NCBI RefSeq assembly: GCF_964355755.1
Contig: NC_092673.1
Location: forward strand, 4,221,001-4,285,000
Source: Antedon mediterranea
Lineage: Eukaryota > Echinodermata > Crinoidea > Comatulida > Antedonidae
Direction of reading: 5' to 3'
Length of the DNA: 64,000 bases
Part shown: positions 10,601 to 20,190 of the stretch, one piece after another
Layout: every line of letters starts with the position of its first letter
Position numbering within the stretch: the first letter of the stretch is position 1
Position numbers and translations under genes: made by a program
The notes under the pieces: generated by a model
Told to the model about the DNA's origin: nothing
Seen by the model: only the letters and a program-made list of their open reading frames with translations
Databases searched by the model: none

Positions 10601-13600
10601 ACAAACACAAGATTAAGAATGCCTGATGTTAATTAAATGAGCTAATAAATATAATAGAATAGATGTGCATGAAAAACTACATTACATAACTACTAGTGAT
10701 ACACAATTCCAAACTCTGTTACAACTTCAAAAACAAGGCATGCATGTTCAACAGTAGCACTACTGATGATATCTTCGCTACTTGATAAATGACACATCAC
10801 ACAGTTAGGTTTTTCTTATCACAACAAATATTTAATACAATTTATTCAAAAAATAATAATTTCATGTACCAGAGTTTGGATTTGAGATCATCAGACACCT
10901 CAAATGTTATAACTTGACTGGGCTTAATAGCCAAGGTAAATAAAAGGTACTTTGGTTACATTTATAGGTAAATATTTAGGTAATTTCAAACAAACTTCAG
11001 TATGCATGGAGCTACAGTTACTATTACTGGACATTAATCTATTGACTATGTTAAACACTAGACTCAATTCCATCTTGTCCTGCACCTAAAGACCTCAAAA
11101 TTTTTTGAGAATAAAATTGGAATTTTGTGATATTTGAAAATGAAAATGTTCCGGCCCGTTTCCGGTCTGGCGAATCGAACATCAATGTTTCGTTTTCATG
11201 ATGCTCCACAAGGCTATGCGCCAATCGATATGTTTCGCGTGAAACATTGACGTTTGATTGGATTTTCCGGCGCCGGACCGGAACAGGTGTTAAAGACCCT
11301 TAACACAGGTTTGGTTATTTTATCTAAAGTGATAGGTTTGCATCAATCTGCTAATCCTACTATACTTAATATAAATTAAAATGTTAAAATACCTAAGCTA
11401 TTAAATAAATACAGTAGTAGTAATACTGATATTAAACTAAAATAGAAAACAATGTATATTAAAATGTATACATTAATGTAAAAGGATTCTATTTATTTAT
11501 TTATGATTGTCAATATATTGTAAATCAAAGTGTATGGTATACACATTGAAAACTTATTTCATTGTGTACTGGTTAGAATTTAGGTTCAGATTCCAAGAGA
11601 AAGAAAAGGGTCTAACCACTACCCTCCACATCAACAATCTAAATTTTGTTTTGGCATACATACGCCTAAAAGACTAAAATGTTTTTTAGAAAGACAATGG
11701 TTAAATTTACAGTTTACAAAAGAAATGTACTATATTACATTTTATATTACAATCCTAAAAATGTAAATTTTTCCTCACCACCATACTTACTCTATTACAA
11801 AATTTTAATATATTAACTTTATACATTATTTACATAATTAATGTACAAATGCTCAAAAAATATATAAATATACACCTTTTTTTTAAATATTGTGTATATA
11901 GATTTTGTATATTATATATACAAAACAAGTTCCGAATTAAGTTGTAATCTAAATACAAACGACACTGAGGTAAGTACACAATTTAAAGGAGTTATGGATG
12001 AACAATATCTAGTTTATTTAAATGCAAGAAATATTCATTTACCACTGGCTGGATTATTGTTCTCAATGGTATTAGCCTCCACTGCACCAGCCGGTTTTTC
12101 CTTTTCTGTTTGTTGATTTGCCTGTGTTAAAAAGAGAAATATTTCACCTTTTTTTAATAATAAATTCTTGTAAATTAGGACTGCTGTGTGTAAAAAACCT
12201 ACTTTGTAGAAGTAACAAAAATACAAGAACATTTTTTATTAATGACATTTGGTTTGTTTAAATTACTTTTTTAAATAGGTGATAAGAAACATAGCTCCCT
12301 AAATATAGAATTTAAGGATTCCTATCTTAAAAAGCAAGATAAATAAAACTAAAGGGCAGTAATGGCACCTGTTGAAAACCACATCGCTTGTCCCACATAC
12401 AATCTGTATCTATCCTAAACAGAAACCTCCCATTCGATCGTTGTGTAAATTGTCATAAGGAATAACATAGATTCTATATTTTGTATTACTGTTACCACTC
12501 GACTGTGTAAATTGGCCTTAAAGCCACAAACAACACCAAAGGGCATTAACACTATAGCCTAAATTTGATCAAATTACATCATATCACTCTCTCTATAACA
12601 AAATCTGCTGAACTTTTATTTTTATAACAAATTTATCTCTTACTGACCTCTAATGAAGATTCAAGTAATTTCTTAGATTTTCTTTTTCTGCTTTTCTTGG
12701 ATGGATCGTATGTAATAACATCAGGCGGAATGACACTATCTGACTTTGGAATGCTTTCTACGGGTTTAATGGGTTCTTTTACCGGCATTGCTCTTTGTCG
12801 TTTCGTCGAAGGAGTCTTTGCCTTTTGACTGGGGGTAGCGGCAGCTTGTTGTTTACCAGGCTTCTCTTTTGGCGTCTCTTGCTTTTCCTTAGCCTAAAAA
12901 TAATATTTTCAAGTTGTTACTAAATTCTGGGGACATTTCAAAAAAAGGAGTTTGATTACATCATACTGGTGGCTGTATGGTACCAAAGGTGAAGATCCTT
13001 CCTCAAATTAAACCTGTTAAATATTGTATGATCTGTACCTTTAAAGAAGAGAATTTTTCTTTTTTGTTGATTCAGTAGTACTTTCCTTCTATTGGATCAA
13101 CAAAAAGAAAAATTCTCTTCTCTAATATTAGGATCCAGATGAAATTATTTCAAGATTGTACAGTACCTTTAAAGTTTTAGCCATTTCAGGTGAAAATCCA
13201 ATACTGTCAAAGTCTGCTTCTTGCATCTTTAGAGAAGGCCGTGACTCGCGTTTGGATCGCTTCGTTGGAGTCACAGGCTTACCATCGCTATCATCCTCTC
13301 TTTGTTTCCCTGTCGAGACGAATAATAATTACCCTTCATTGAATACAAATATAGTACAGTACATGATAATTAAAATTTATTGAATACAATTACAAACATA
13401 TTACATGATAATTAAAATTTATTTTACAAAATTATATTATATAATATAGCCAAGAAAAGTATTTAATGTAGAGAAAGTCAACTCAATAAAATTCTGTCAA
13501 TCTAGCTGCATCATATCTGTAGCAGTGTATTATAACTAATGTTTTACTGTAATATAGTAAACACACTACAATGTAGATAAGTAATAAATGAAAGCATCTG

Positions 13601-15823
13601 TGAAGATCAATATGAAATCAGAAAGAAACTGAACAAGACTCTACAACCCTTTCTGTAACAAAATACATTATCACACTCTTAAAATATGTTATTTATTTAA
13701 TTTAACAAAAAAATATAATACTTACTCTTTTTCTCAGGAACTGGTTTGACTGGTGTGGGATTATATTGTGCTTTTTCATCTTCTGGCAGAGCGTCCCATT
13801 TTTCCTCCAGGATTGTATAAATTCCTTTTTTACCCACTCCTGGATTTTCCTTCTCCACTTCATCCCAAAAAACCTTGCTGTACTCCACAAATGGCAAAGG
13901 TTTTCTACCCCTCTTTTTCTTAGTAGGAGATTCAGCCTCGGAAGATGCCTCTTCCTCGGATACTTTTAATTTCTTTTTGTACTGCCGCTTCTGTTTAACG
14001 GGCAATGGCGTGGTAACCTGATCAGTGGCAGATTCTTCCAACTCCGAAGTCTGACTTTTCTCTTCTTCCTGAGATTTCTCATTGGTGGATTTCTTTGGCA
14101 CTAACGGAATCGATGTTGATACAGCGGCAGCTTCATCGTCCTGATGCTTTTTGTAAGCTCGTTTTGCTTTCATTTTTGGTGAGTCTCCAAGAGATACGAT
14201 ATCAATTTCTTCTGTAGTTGCACTACCTAACCCTGCTTTTGGCATTTCATACTTAAATGTGAAGTTTAGTTTACGTTCGTGTCTGCTCATAGGAAGCGCC
14301 CGTACGCACTCGGTGACGGCTACATCCCAAGCAGGCTTTCGGTTTGGTTTTAACGAGTTCTTCTGTAACACTCTCTGTCTATCAGTTTTGTTTTTTATCT
14401 TAGCCACAAGTTCCTTTATAAGAGAATCATATTGTTCTCTACTTGCAAATTTGCGCATACTTGCTCCGCTAACCCAGCCTCTTTCTGGCACCTCACCAAA
14501 AAATTGAACGTGGTACATTCTGTAACTCTTTACACCACCACCTACAAAGCAAAGGATATCATTAATGTTTAATATTTTAGGTATCAAATTGATTTGCTTC
14601 AAGTACAGTAAAATATTTTAATAACATACAAACTGATGTAAATAAAAATGTGCCATATACTTAGAAGAATATAATTACTTGCCTTTCATTCTTGTATATA
14701 TTCCAAGATTTGGATCATAAGCCACCATGCATGGCCACCATGGATGTCCACTTACTTTTGACCAAACAAGATCACCAACCAACCACTCGCAAGGCTTCTC
14801 ATCAAATCCCACCACTGGCATCAGGTTGGCACCAGTTGCCGCAGCGCCTGCAACGGCTTGTTTCAGAAGTGCAGACTTTCCAGCTTTAACAGTCTCTTTC
14901 TTTTGAGCCACGGTTAAGGCGGTTGCCTCCTTGCTATCATCGGACTGCGAATCTGATGACTTTTCCTCAGATTTTTCTTTTACTTCCTCGGTCTCCTCAG
15001 CAGAGCTTTTGGAATCACTTTGATCACCTTTGGCATCTGGAGAAGGTTCCGACTTTGATGGCTGTTGTTCTTGTACTGGATCAACAGATTCAGACTGAAT
15101 TTTATCAGTGCCACTTTCTTCTGCTGCTGGTGGTGGTGGTAAATTTGATGGAGGAACCGATTTTGGTGGATTTTGGGAAGTCGGTGGGTACGTTGAATAG
15201 GGTTGGTAAGGTACCTGTTGCGCTGTTGCCATCTGCGGTACTGGGTGTTGAACAGTGGGGTGGCCAGGAGGTTGAGTTGTTGATGGTTGAGGATAGCCAG
15301 ACATGGCAGCTCTCTGGTCTGGTTGGAAAGGTCTATTATACGTCTGCTCATATCTTTGACTTGGTTGTTGATACGGCATTGGTTGGGCTATGTACTGTTG
15401 ACTCATGGGATGCATTGGATTAGAATACGGTTGTTGGTAACCAGAGGGCGGTGGATAATATTGTTGTCCATACGACTGAGGTGGATATGGTCCTTGGGAA
15501 TATGCCTGAGGATATTGCGAATAGACAGGTTGTTGTCCAGTCTCCTGTTGGTGAAGAGGTTGCGCTATTTTATGATACGTAGGACCCGGTACCGGGTTAA
15601 CTGGAATGTGACCAAACCCCTGAGGGCTTTGACTGTACGGTGGCATCGATGACATTGTATGTGTTCCAGATGGGCTGTAGGTTTGTCGTTGAGGTGAATC
15701 AACACTGCTGTACAGCGGTGGTATTGGTGGCAATGGGTTTCGATGTTCACCAGGATTCATGTTGTTTACATTGGTATTAGTGATTGTATCAGCAACTGAT
15801 GTATTTGATGAAGTTGTTCCCAT
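3436..15823 (-). CDS. NSD: NSD-family histone H3K36 methyltransferase, complete, 15 coding exons, 1,682 aa
   Basis: Coding exons in gene order: 15823-14683, 14541-13726, 13309-13167, 12893-12648, 12121-12043, 9777-9565, 9265-9065, 8820-8641, 7853-7485, 6592-6480, 6256-5981, 5731-5473, 4996-4890, 4637-4439, 4142-3436. Splice phases agree throughout and the sum is 5,049 nt. Domains in order: Q/P/Y-rich N-terminus, PWWP1 (about 348-440), HMG-like box (about 590-645), PHD fingers (about 830-1050), PWWP2, AWS-SET-postSET (about 1178-1379), PHD5 and C5HCH, lysine-rich tail. NSD enzymes mono- and dimethylate H3K36 in the nucleus using S-adenosylmethionine. The ATG at 15823 is preceded in frame by TAA; an ATG four bases upstream in another frame gives only a short overlapping uORF. 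The HMG box recalls vertebrate NSD2, but one invertebrate gene probably represents the ancestor of NSD1/2/3. Confidence 0.95.
4222..4372. mobile_element. MITE family A copy 1
   Basis: Inverted-repeat element of the family whose ends read CTCTGTCTACACTATCAAAC. This copy has slightly diverged ends (TAAAGTGCTGTCCACAC ... CAGACAGAGCTTAA) and a doubled internal TATGGTAGTGATATG-like segment. It lies in the intron between NSD exons 14 and 15. Confidence 0.85.
4745..4873. mobile_element. MITE family A copy 2
   Basis: Short, well-preserved copy with ends TTAAGCTCTGTCTACACT and its complement, and the palindromic centre GACATGATGATGTCATGTC. In the NSD intron between exons 13 and 14, beginning just 108 bases past exon 14. 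Confidence 0.9.
4890..6592 (-). CDS. NSD: NSD exons 10-13: AWS, SET and post-SET catalytic core
   Basis: Exons 6592-6480, 6256-5981, 5731-5473 and 4996-4890. AWS cysteines: [20 protein letters not shown] and on to [36 protein letters not shown], the SAM/lysine-channel motif [13 protein letters not shown], and ELNFNYN. Post-[15 protein letters not shown]. All motifs expected of an active NSD enzyme are intact, so it is predicted to be catalytically competent. A SINE and a MITE sit in the introns beside these exons without disturbing splice sites. Confidence 0.95.
5075..5140 (+). mobile_element. LINE/SINE 3' tail-like fragment
   Basis: Contains GTACAGCGCTTTGGTC followed by AAACGCTCTATAAATAACTA, the kind of stem and short AT tail seen at the 3' ends of L2/CR1-type LINEs and their SINEs in invertebrates. 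No coding sequence is attached. Confidence 0.4.
5302..5464. mobile_element. MITE family A copy 3
   Basis: Copy in the NSD intron between exons 12 and 13. It ends about 9 bases from the exon 12 splice donor (5471-5472), so its terminal repeat nearly abuts the splice site. Confidence 0.88.
5880..5972 (-). mobile_element. tRNA-derived SINE remnant in NSD intron
   Basis: On the minus strand: TGTAGCTTGGTGGTTAACAT (A-box region), then GGAGTTCAATCC (B-box). Starts within 10 bases of the exon 11 donor. The same design occurs near 24940. Just to its left (5801-5870) is a Tigger-style end (ACAGTGGAACTACCATTAAG). Confidence 0.6.
6631..7399. repeat. 21-bp minisatellite, about 36 copies, in NSD intron 9
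   Basis: Head-to-tail 21-base units built on GGCTACTTGCCACCCACTCT plus one A. The left third carries variants (TTGGCACCC, CTCCTTGCC, CCACCTCTA), while the right two thirds are almost uniform apart from a CCATCC variant. The array fills about 86% of the 892-base intron between exons 9 and 10. Because 21 is a multiple of three and the unit has no stop in several frames, long spurious open frames run through it on both strands. Confidence 0.98.
7485..7853 (-). CDS. NSD: NSD exon 9: PHD4 end and PWWP2
   Basis: Starts with PHD residues [20 protein letters not shown], ends that finger with WFCRDC, then encodes PWWP2 ([39 protein letters not shown]). PWWP2 in this family binds methylated H3K36 nucleosomes. 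The donor is CAAG|GTATGT. The next intron is largely a minisatellite. Confidence 0.92.
7911..8412. mobile_element. Tigger/pogo-like non-autonomous DNA transposon
   Basis: Terminal inverted repeats CAGTAGAACCTGTGTTTTAC and its complement-like right end (GTAAAATGGAGGTTCTACTG), flanked by TA on both sides (7909-7910, 8413-8414). TA target sites and CAGTAGAACCT ends are typical of pogo/Tigger elements. About 502 bp, no transposase frame visible. Internal GATTTTACG-like subrepeats at both ends. Lies in the NSD intron between exons 8 and 9. Confidence 0.8.
8641..9777 (-). CDS. NSD: NSD exons 6-8: PHD finger cluster
   Basis: Exons 9777-9565, 9265-9065 and 8820-8641. PHD1: [20 protein letters not shown] with the AFHLDC ligands and FKCDEC. 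PHD2: [20 protein letters not shown], then FYHELC and CPLHTCTAC. The following finger reads [20 protein letters not shown] and runs on to SWCFTCSK, where the next exon continues. The Cys4-His-Cys3 spacing matches the NSD PHD array, which contacts histone tails and partner proteins. Confidence 0.9.
9899..10053. mobile_element. MITE family A copy 4
   Basis: Ends TTAAGCTTCGTCTACACT ... AATTTGATAGCGTAGAA; the right end is decayed and followed by a Tigger-style fragment (AACCCCTCCTTTGCGACACA). In the large NSD intron between exons 5 and 6. Confidence 0.8.
10286..10435. mobile_element. MITE family A copy 5 (decayed ends)
   Basis: Internal part well kept (TGTGTCCAAATATGGTAGTG ... TTTGATAGTGTAAATATAG), terminal repeats eroded. 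Sits about 230 bases from copy 4 in the same NSD intron. Confidence 0.75.
11148..11284. mobile_element. GC-rich foldback element
   Basis: Imperfect palindrome: GTTCCGGCCCGTTTCCGGTC ... CATCAATGTTTCG against the complement of CGTGAAACATTGACGTTTGA ... GGCGCCGGACCGGAAC. GC-rich island in AT-rich intron sequence, about 137 bp, resembling a MITE with long diverged terminal repeats. Family unknown. Confidence 0.6.
12043..13309 (-). CDS. NSD: NSD exons 3-5: basic, low-complexity linker
   Basis: Exons 13309-13167, 12893-12648 and 12121-12043. The linker is lysine- and proline-rich ([34 protein letters not shown]) with no recognised fold and probable nuclear localisation signals. The boundaries follow from phase agreement with flanking domain exons and clear AG/GT sites. 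The small 79-nt exon at 12121-12043 is the least certain of the gene, but removing it would break the frame. Confidence 0.75.
12389..12521. mobile_element. MITE family E, copy 1
   Basis: Right end GTGTAAATTGGCCTTAA; shares ATAACATAGATTCTATATTT with the opposite-orientation copy at 20848-21020. In the NSD intron between exons 4 and 5. The left boundary is approximate. Confidence 0.6.
13046..13121. repeat. 26-base-arm hairpin in NSD intron 3
   Basis: Arms 13046-13071 and 13096-13121 are near-perfect reverse complements (AGAAGAGAATTTTTCTTTTT / AAAAAGAAAAATTCTCTTCT) with a loop of about 24 bases. Not related to the other inverted repeats seen. Confidence 0.75.
13726..14541 (-). CDS. NSD: NSD exon 2: end of PWWP1 and HMG-like box
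   Basis: Begins with the PWWP continuation [17 protein letters not shown], typical of NSD2/NSD3, and ends with a basic patch ([20 protein letters not shown]) leading into an HMG-like helix set ([20 protein letters not shown]). The HMG box lies between PWWP1 and the PHD fingers, as in vertebrate NSD2. Confidence 0.88.
14542..14682 (-). other. NSD: GC-AG intron (NSD intron 1 of the coding region)
   Basis: On the minus strand the donor is AAAG|GCAAGT and the acceptor TTTGTAG. The alternative GT four bases further in (AA|GTAATT) would shift the frame in the middle of PWWP1, so the GC donor is preferred. The join gives [20 protein letters not shown], matching family PWWP1 domains. Confidence 0.82.
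14683..15823 (-). CDS. NSD: NSD exon 1: prion-like N-terminus and start of PWWP1
   Basis: Encodes residues 1-380. Residues about 40-190 are rich in Q, P, Y, S and G with repeated SYGQ/QQPY-like runs (such as [20 protein letters not shown]). Next come an acidic/serine segment ([20 protein letters not shown] onward) and an alanine stretch, then PWWP1 with the signature [10 protein letters not shown]. The exon ends ATGAAAG|GCAAGT, a GC donor. On the minus strand CTGTAG precedes a short 5' leader at about 15870, so the first transcribed exon lies further upstream and is non-coding. Confidence 0.88.
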
Positions 15824-15869
15824 GCATATCAATTACAGAAATAATTGGCTGCTACCTACAGTAAAAAAA

Positions 15870-17589
15870 TTAAGATTTCATTTTTTAGTAAATTTAAAAT
15901 ATTTATTAAGGTATGTCACGTAAAAGGAAAACATCAAATATGATTGATGCGACATTAAATATTATATAATTTCTAAATAAACAAAAAAAAGGCCTCGTAG
16001 TTAGATAGCAAATTGGAAAAATGATACCCACTAACAGGCTGTACAGTAGCATAAGCCTACATGACATGGTCTGTCTGAATAAGGAAGCTAAACAAATACA
16101 ATAATAGGCCAGGCTAGGCTATTAATATACTTTTAGAATTCTCTTACAAAAATAAAGAATAAAAATGCTGATTTTTTAAAGATAATTATTCTAAATATAT
16201 AAAGCAACAATCCAGTTGATGAATCTATATGAATAAATCCAAACTTCCATGTTAATTATTAAAAAGTTGAGTTGAAAATCACTTGATTTGGGTAAAAAAT
16301 AAAATTAATGGAAAACTCACAGAATTGGCTGCAAAATTATGCCTTATTAATAGATGTTATTAACCACCAATTGCAAATAATCATAGTTTGAATTGTTACT
16401 ACAAATGTGAAGTATAATTTGGTGTAGTTAATTGCTAGTATCGTTTCAATTTAGTGGAAAAACAGTAAACAGAGCAAAAATGTTTGCATGAACTGTTGAG
16501 AAATTCGGCCATCTTGATAACATGCTTGAATAAAATTTGGACTTATTTTGCTTATTTACAGCTAAACTACAAATTTCTATACTATAATGATTTACTGAAA
16601 TTTACACGACAACAAAACTGTATTCAGTTTAATAATATCATAGTGAATATATTGCTAACCTGCTAAAATATAACAATATTTGAAATATTTTCAGCTTCGA
16701 TATTTTCTACCTCGTACACAAGAAAGAACTCTCCCATACAACCGAACATAATCCGATAGGGCACGGCGCCAAAATCTTTCTAATTTCATTGGACAACGAA
16801 TATGTACGAATAATTACGATTCAATGCGGAAATAGCCGAGTTGTTGTAAAACTAAATATTTCATGAAATATATAATCTGCATGTCACTATAAAAAACACA
16901 GTTTTATATCAAATTTATACAAAATAAGTATTGTTAAATTTACAATATTATAAATTCGTAAAATATACCGTTTTTAATGTTATGATGATACGTTAAGGTT
17001 AAAGGTTACATATTATGTAAAATAATTATTGCAATGACATCTACCAAAAGGTGATCTACCATACAAGCTCACCCTTATCTAGCTAAATTAACATGGCTGT
17101 ATATCACCGTATTGCTGAGTTCCCCTCGCGGAAAAGGCTGGTGTTTATGTTTTTTACGCGAGAAGGTTCAACACTATAAATAAAGACACAATCATTGTAT
17201 TGAATTAAAAGGTTTTATTGGGTAAATAAATAAGTGTTGTTAGAACTGATAGAATAACAATCAAAAAGATATTATTATGATTTGATTCATATACCATTGT
17301 TGTCTTATCTGGCTTTTTGTGGCCGAGGGTAGGGTCAGGCTAGGCCTAAAAAAAACACCTTCTGACCAGCCGCTGGATTTTTACACCTTTTTCGAGTAGG
17401 TGAGTCATTTCGCCCCTGTACAAGAACCAAGGAAGTATGAACACACAGAAAATGAAGCAGCCATAATTTATGGTTAATATGTTTATGTATAAGATATTGA
17501 TTCTTTTCTGAATAAAGTCTTGTTTTTGAAATTATAATTTATTGTAATTTAATAAATAAAAACTAATTTATGTTATTTTATTTTGTTAG
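15870..17589. promoter_or_regulatory. Divergent 5' region between NSD and the F-box gene
   Basis: NSD is transcribed leftward and the F-box gene rightward, so both promoters should lie here. Around 16740-16800 is the least AT-rich stretch with GGCGCC and a CCAAT-type motif (ATTGG on +); this is a candidate NSD promoter. Around 17100-17170 is a second less AT-rich stretch before a strong splice donor at 17400. Both assignments are positional guesses. Confidence 0.4.
17100..17399 (+). other. Candidate non-coding first exon of the F-box gene
   Basis: GAGTAG|GTGAGT at 17394-17405 is a strong 5' splice site, and the coding exon starts 190 bases later after TTTTGTTAG. The left boundary (transcription start) is unknown. 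It contains AACATGGCTG near 17091, but no long frame follows. Confidence 0.4.
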
Positions 17590-17593
17590 AAAC

Positions 17594-18946
17594 ATGGCAT
17601 CGAAAATAGATGAAATATCTGGCCCACATAGTCACTGTGATCAATGCTACAACTACAATTGTGAAGTAGATCCACAGTCTGGCAAATCATGCTCAATGCT
17701 AAGTTGTGACCTAGACTGCGGTGCTAAATTCCACAAGTGCAAGCTTTCGGAACATAAAATCCTGTGTCCCTACGAAAGGGTAGCATGCTTAAGTGCCCTT
17801 TGTGGTTGTCCAATGTCAGTGGTTCGGTGCTTGCAAGTGAGACATATGCAATCATGTCCTGCATTTGTCATACAATGTGGTCAGGTAATGTATTAATTTA
17901 TTTTTTTTTTAAAAACAACTTTCCCGTTTTAATCGTAATTTTCATTGTCATCATCAACATCATCATTTATATTATACTCATTGATTGATGAATCAAAAAC
18001 CAAGATTATCTTTATAATTTAAAATATTAATTATTATTTAATATAAAAATATTTATTTAATAGAAATACAGAGTTGAAGATTGGGATGCCCATTTCACTA
18101 GCAAAAAAGGTGATCCTTTACACGATAAAGTGTGTATGCCAATACTGAATAGATGGAGAATAGAACGAGATAGAAAGAAAGATCACATTGACAAGGTCTT
18201 TGACGATATACAAGAACTTCAACAAAGAAAAAAAGATGAGAAAGCTAACAAGGAGAAGAAAGAATCGCAAGAAAAAAGTGATGCAGTGGATGAGGCAGAT
18301 AAATCCAAAACACCGTTATCTGCAGGTGATAGCGCCCTTTATCCAGAACCACCCATAACACCGATCTCTCCAGAGCCACCTCTAACACCGCTGTCGCCTT
18401 CAGATTCGGATATTATCAGCAGAATGCCGATGGAGATCATGGAACACCTCGGCCAGTTTCTTGATGGTGAGGGTATGTATAACTTAGCAAAGACCTCCAG
18501 CTACATGTTCAATGTATGTACAACGTTACTCGATGAAAAGAAGGGAATGGTTAATTTGAAGTGGCACAAGAAAGATGTGGGTACTTGGAAGATTAAAGAA
18601 CCAGTAAGTTGATACATTTTCAGGCCCATCAACCATGTGAGAATTGTTTGACAGGAGATTTGAAAACTGTTAAATAATATAAACGTTTGCATTGATCAAT
18701 AATAACAGCACTTATTTTCTAATATGATGAAGCAGCTTCACTGCTGTAAAAAATAAGTGAGGTAATTATCAATGCTGTTTTAAACCCTAATTTAAAATCC
18801 TGAATCCTTCACTGATTTTGGGTACTGAAGTGTGCATGTATCTCTGGATGGCTGTTTTAAATTTAAACATTTTTTATTCTCTACTTATATATAAATATTC
18901 TAAATTATTTTTTTAGATGTGGGAATTTGCTTCGAAAGAAGAATAA
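17594..18946 (+). CDS. FBXO30/FBXO40-like F-box protein, 3 coding exons, 286 aa
   Basis: Exons 17594-17884, 18064-18603 and 18917-18946, all phase 0. ATG at 17594 follows an acceptor at 17587-17589. The N-terminus is a TRAF-type zinc-finger region as in FBXO30/FBXO40 (HCDQCYNYNCEV; CGAKFHKCKLSEHKILCPYE; GCPMSVVRC). Residues about 120-190 are a charged coiled coil and a Pro/Ser/Thr linker with PEPPITPISPEPPLTPLSP. The F-box spans about 220-260 (IISRMPMEIMEHLGQFLDGE). The last exon adds only nine residues, MWEFASKEE, matching the terminal VWEFS motif of FBXO30. Such proteins recruit substrates to SCF ubiquitin ligases. Vertebrate relatives are about 700 aa; this copy lacks the long middle part. 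Confidence 0.85.
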
Positions 18947-19002
18947 CCAATTTGATGTGCAGACATGAGGACAGATTATTGTAATGTACTTAAAAGCATT
19001 AC

Positions 19003-19146
19003 TAAGCTCTGTCTACACTATCAAACAATGTGACAAAAAAATGTGATGTGCCCATATATGGACATGATGATGTCATATCACAACCATATTTGGGCACATC
19101 ACACTTTTTTTGTCAAATTAGTTTGATAGTGTAGACACAGTGCTTA
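19003..19146. mobile_element. MITE family A copy 6
   Basis: Near-complete copy: TAAGCTCTGTCTACACTATC ... GATAGTGTAGACACAGTGCTTAA. It may lie in the 3' UTR of the F-box gene, where it would form a long RNA hairpin. Confidence 0.88.
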
Positions 19147-20146
19147 AGACATTAAAGCTCAGGTACAGGCATGAATTTTAAATATAATAATTGGTTAATT
19201 GTACATAAATCAAATATTTGTAACAGAAATCAAGACGAAAAAACATCAATTTCCCGTAATATGGACAAATACAAAATTTGGCAAAATTCTTCCATAAAAA
19301 CCAGTATAATTTTTTTTCAGTAGTTAGGTAGTTAACCTAATGTAATAACATGTCTGGTGACTCCCTAGATGGTGAAAAAAGATGGTGGATATACAGTGGA
19401 TAATTTTTGCTATAGCATGAAAATAAAAATCTGAAGTTGAATAAAAATATCAGAAATGTAATATTTAAGTTATATTACCTATATTTAGTTATCTGATAAC
19501 ATTTTTTACCACACCGTTTATTTTTCATTGCTTTTTAAAACGCCTCTCTATTTACAAAATTTGTGTACAAAAGAATAGAGATTTTACTGTGTAATTTGAA
19601 CTATCCCCCCACTGATTAGAAAGTGCTTATTTTCAACAAGCTCGTGTAACACAAATAAAATCCCAAAAAATATGAAACATAGGGGAAACTATAGATCGAT
19701 AATTATTGGAATGTATGATCAATAGAAATTTTTTGCCCGTACCTGGCCTTTAACATACAGTTTTATAAAGATATGAACAGAGCAAAAATATATATTTATG
19801 TACGAAATTTTATAGAATTTGTTGGCGAGAATATTTTAATACGTTTTATATTAAGTTTGGTAAAATGGAAAAGTCAATTTTAGAGTGTGGCTTTAGTATT
19901 CACTGTGAAATAGTCTTGCCATTTTCATATTAAACTCCAATTAATAATTTTATATTCTTTAAATATTATTAAAAGCATAGTTGTGTTGGCAAGTTGTGTT
20001 TTAAAAAACGGGTTTTAATAATAATATTAATGACGTATATATAACTATATAAATTGTATATTATTTATTTATGTTTTTAAAATATTAGTATATAACTAAT
20101 AGAAGATAATGCTTAGAAGGTTAGAGATATTTATGTTAGCAATATC

Positions 20147-20190
20147 AATATCAATCAATCAATATCAATCAATCAATATCAATGATTGAT
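20147..20190. repeat. Simple repeat (ATATCAATCAATC)n
   Basis: Short tandem run of AATATCAATCAATC-like units ending in ATTGATGG. Confidence 0.8.

Larger units (their letters stand above)
9778..12042 (-). other. Large NSD intron 5 (2.3 kb)
   Basis: Contains MITE A copies 4 and 5, a GC-rich foldback at 11148-11284 and otherwise AT-rich unique sequence. I found no coding exon with family resemblance in it. Confidence 0.7.

Noticed and set aside
14690-15750. Open frames overlapping NSD exon 1 on both strands
   Set aside because: Shadows of the Q/P/Y-rich low-complexity sequence; the in-frame PWWP1 continuation decides the true frame.
16655-16670. Non-coding NSD first exon ending at GCAG|GTTAGC on the minus strand
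   Set aside because: The donor is weak and a different one (TTCT|GTGAGT at 16319) is as plausible; RNA evidence would be needed to choose.
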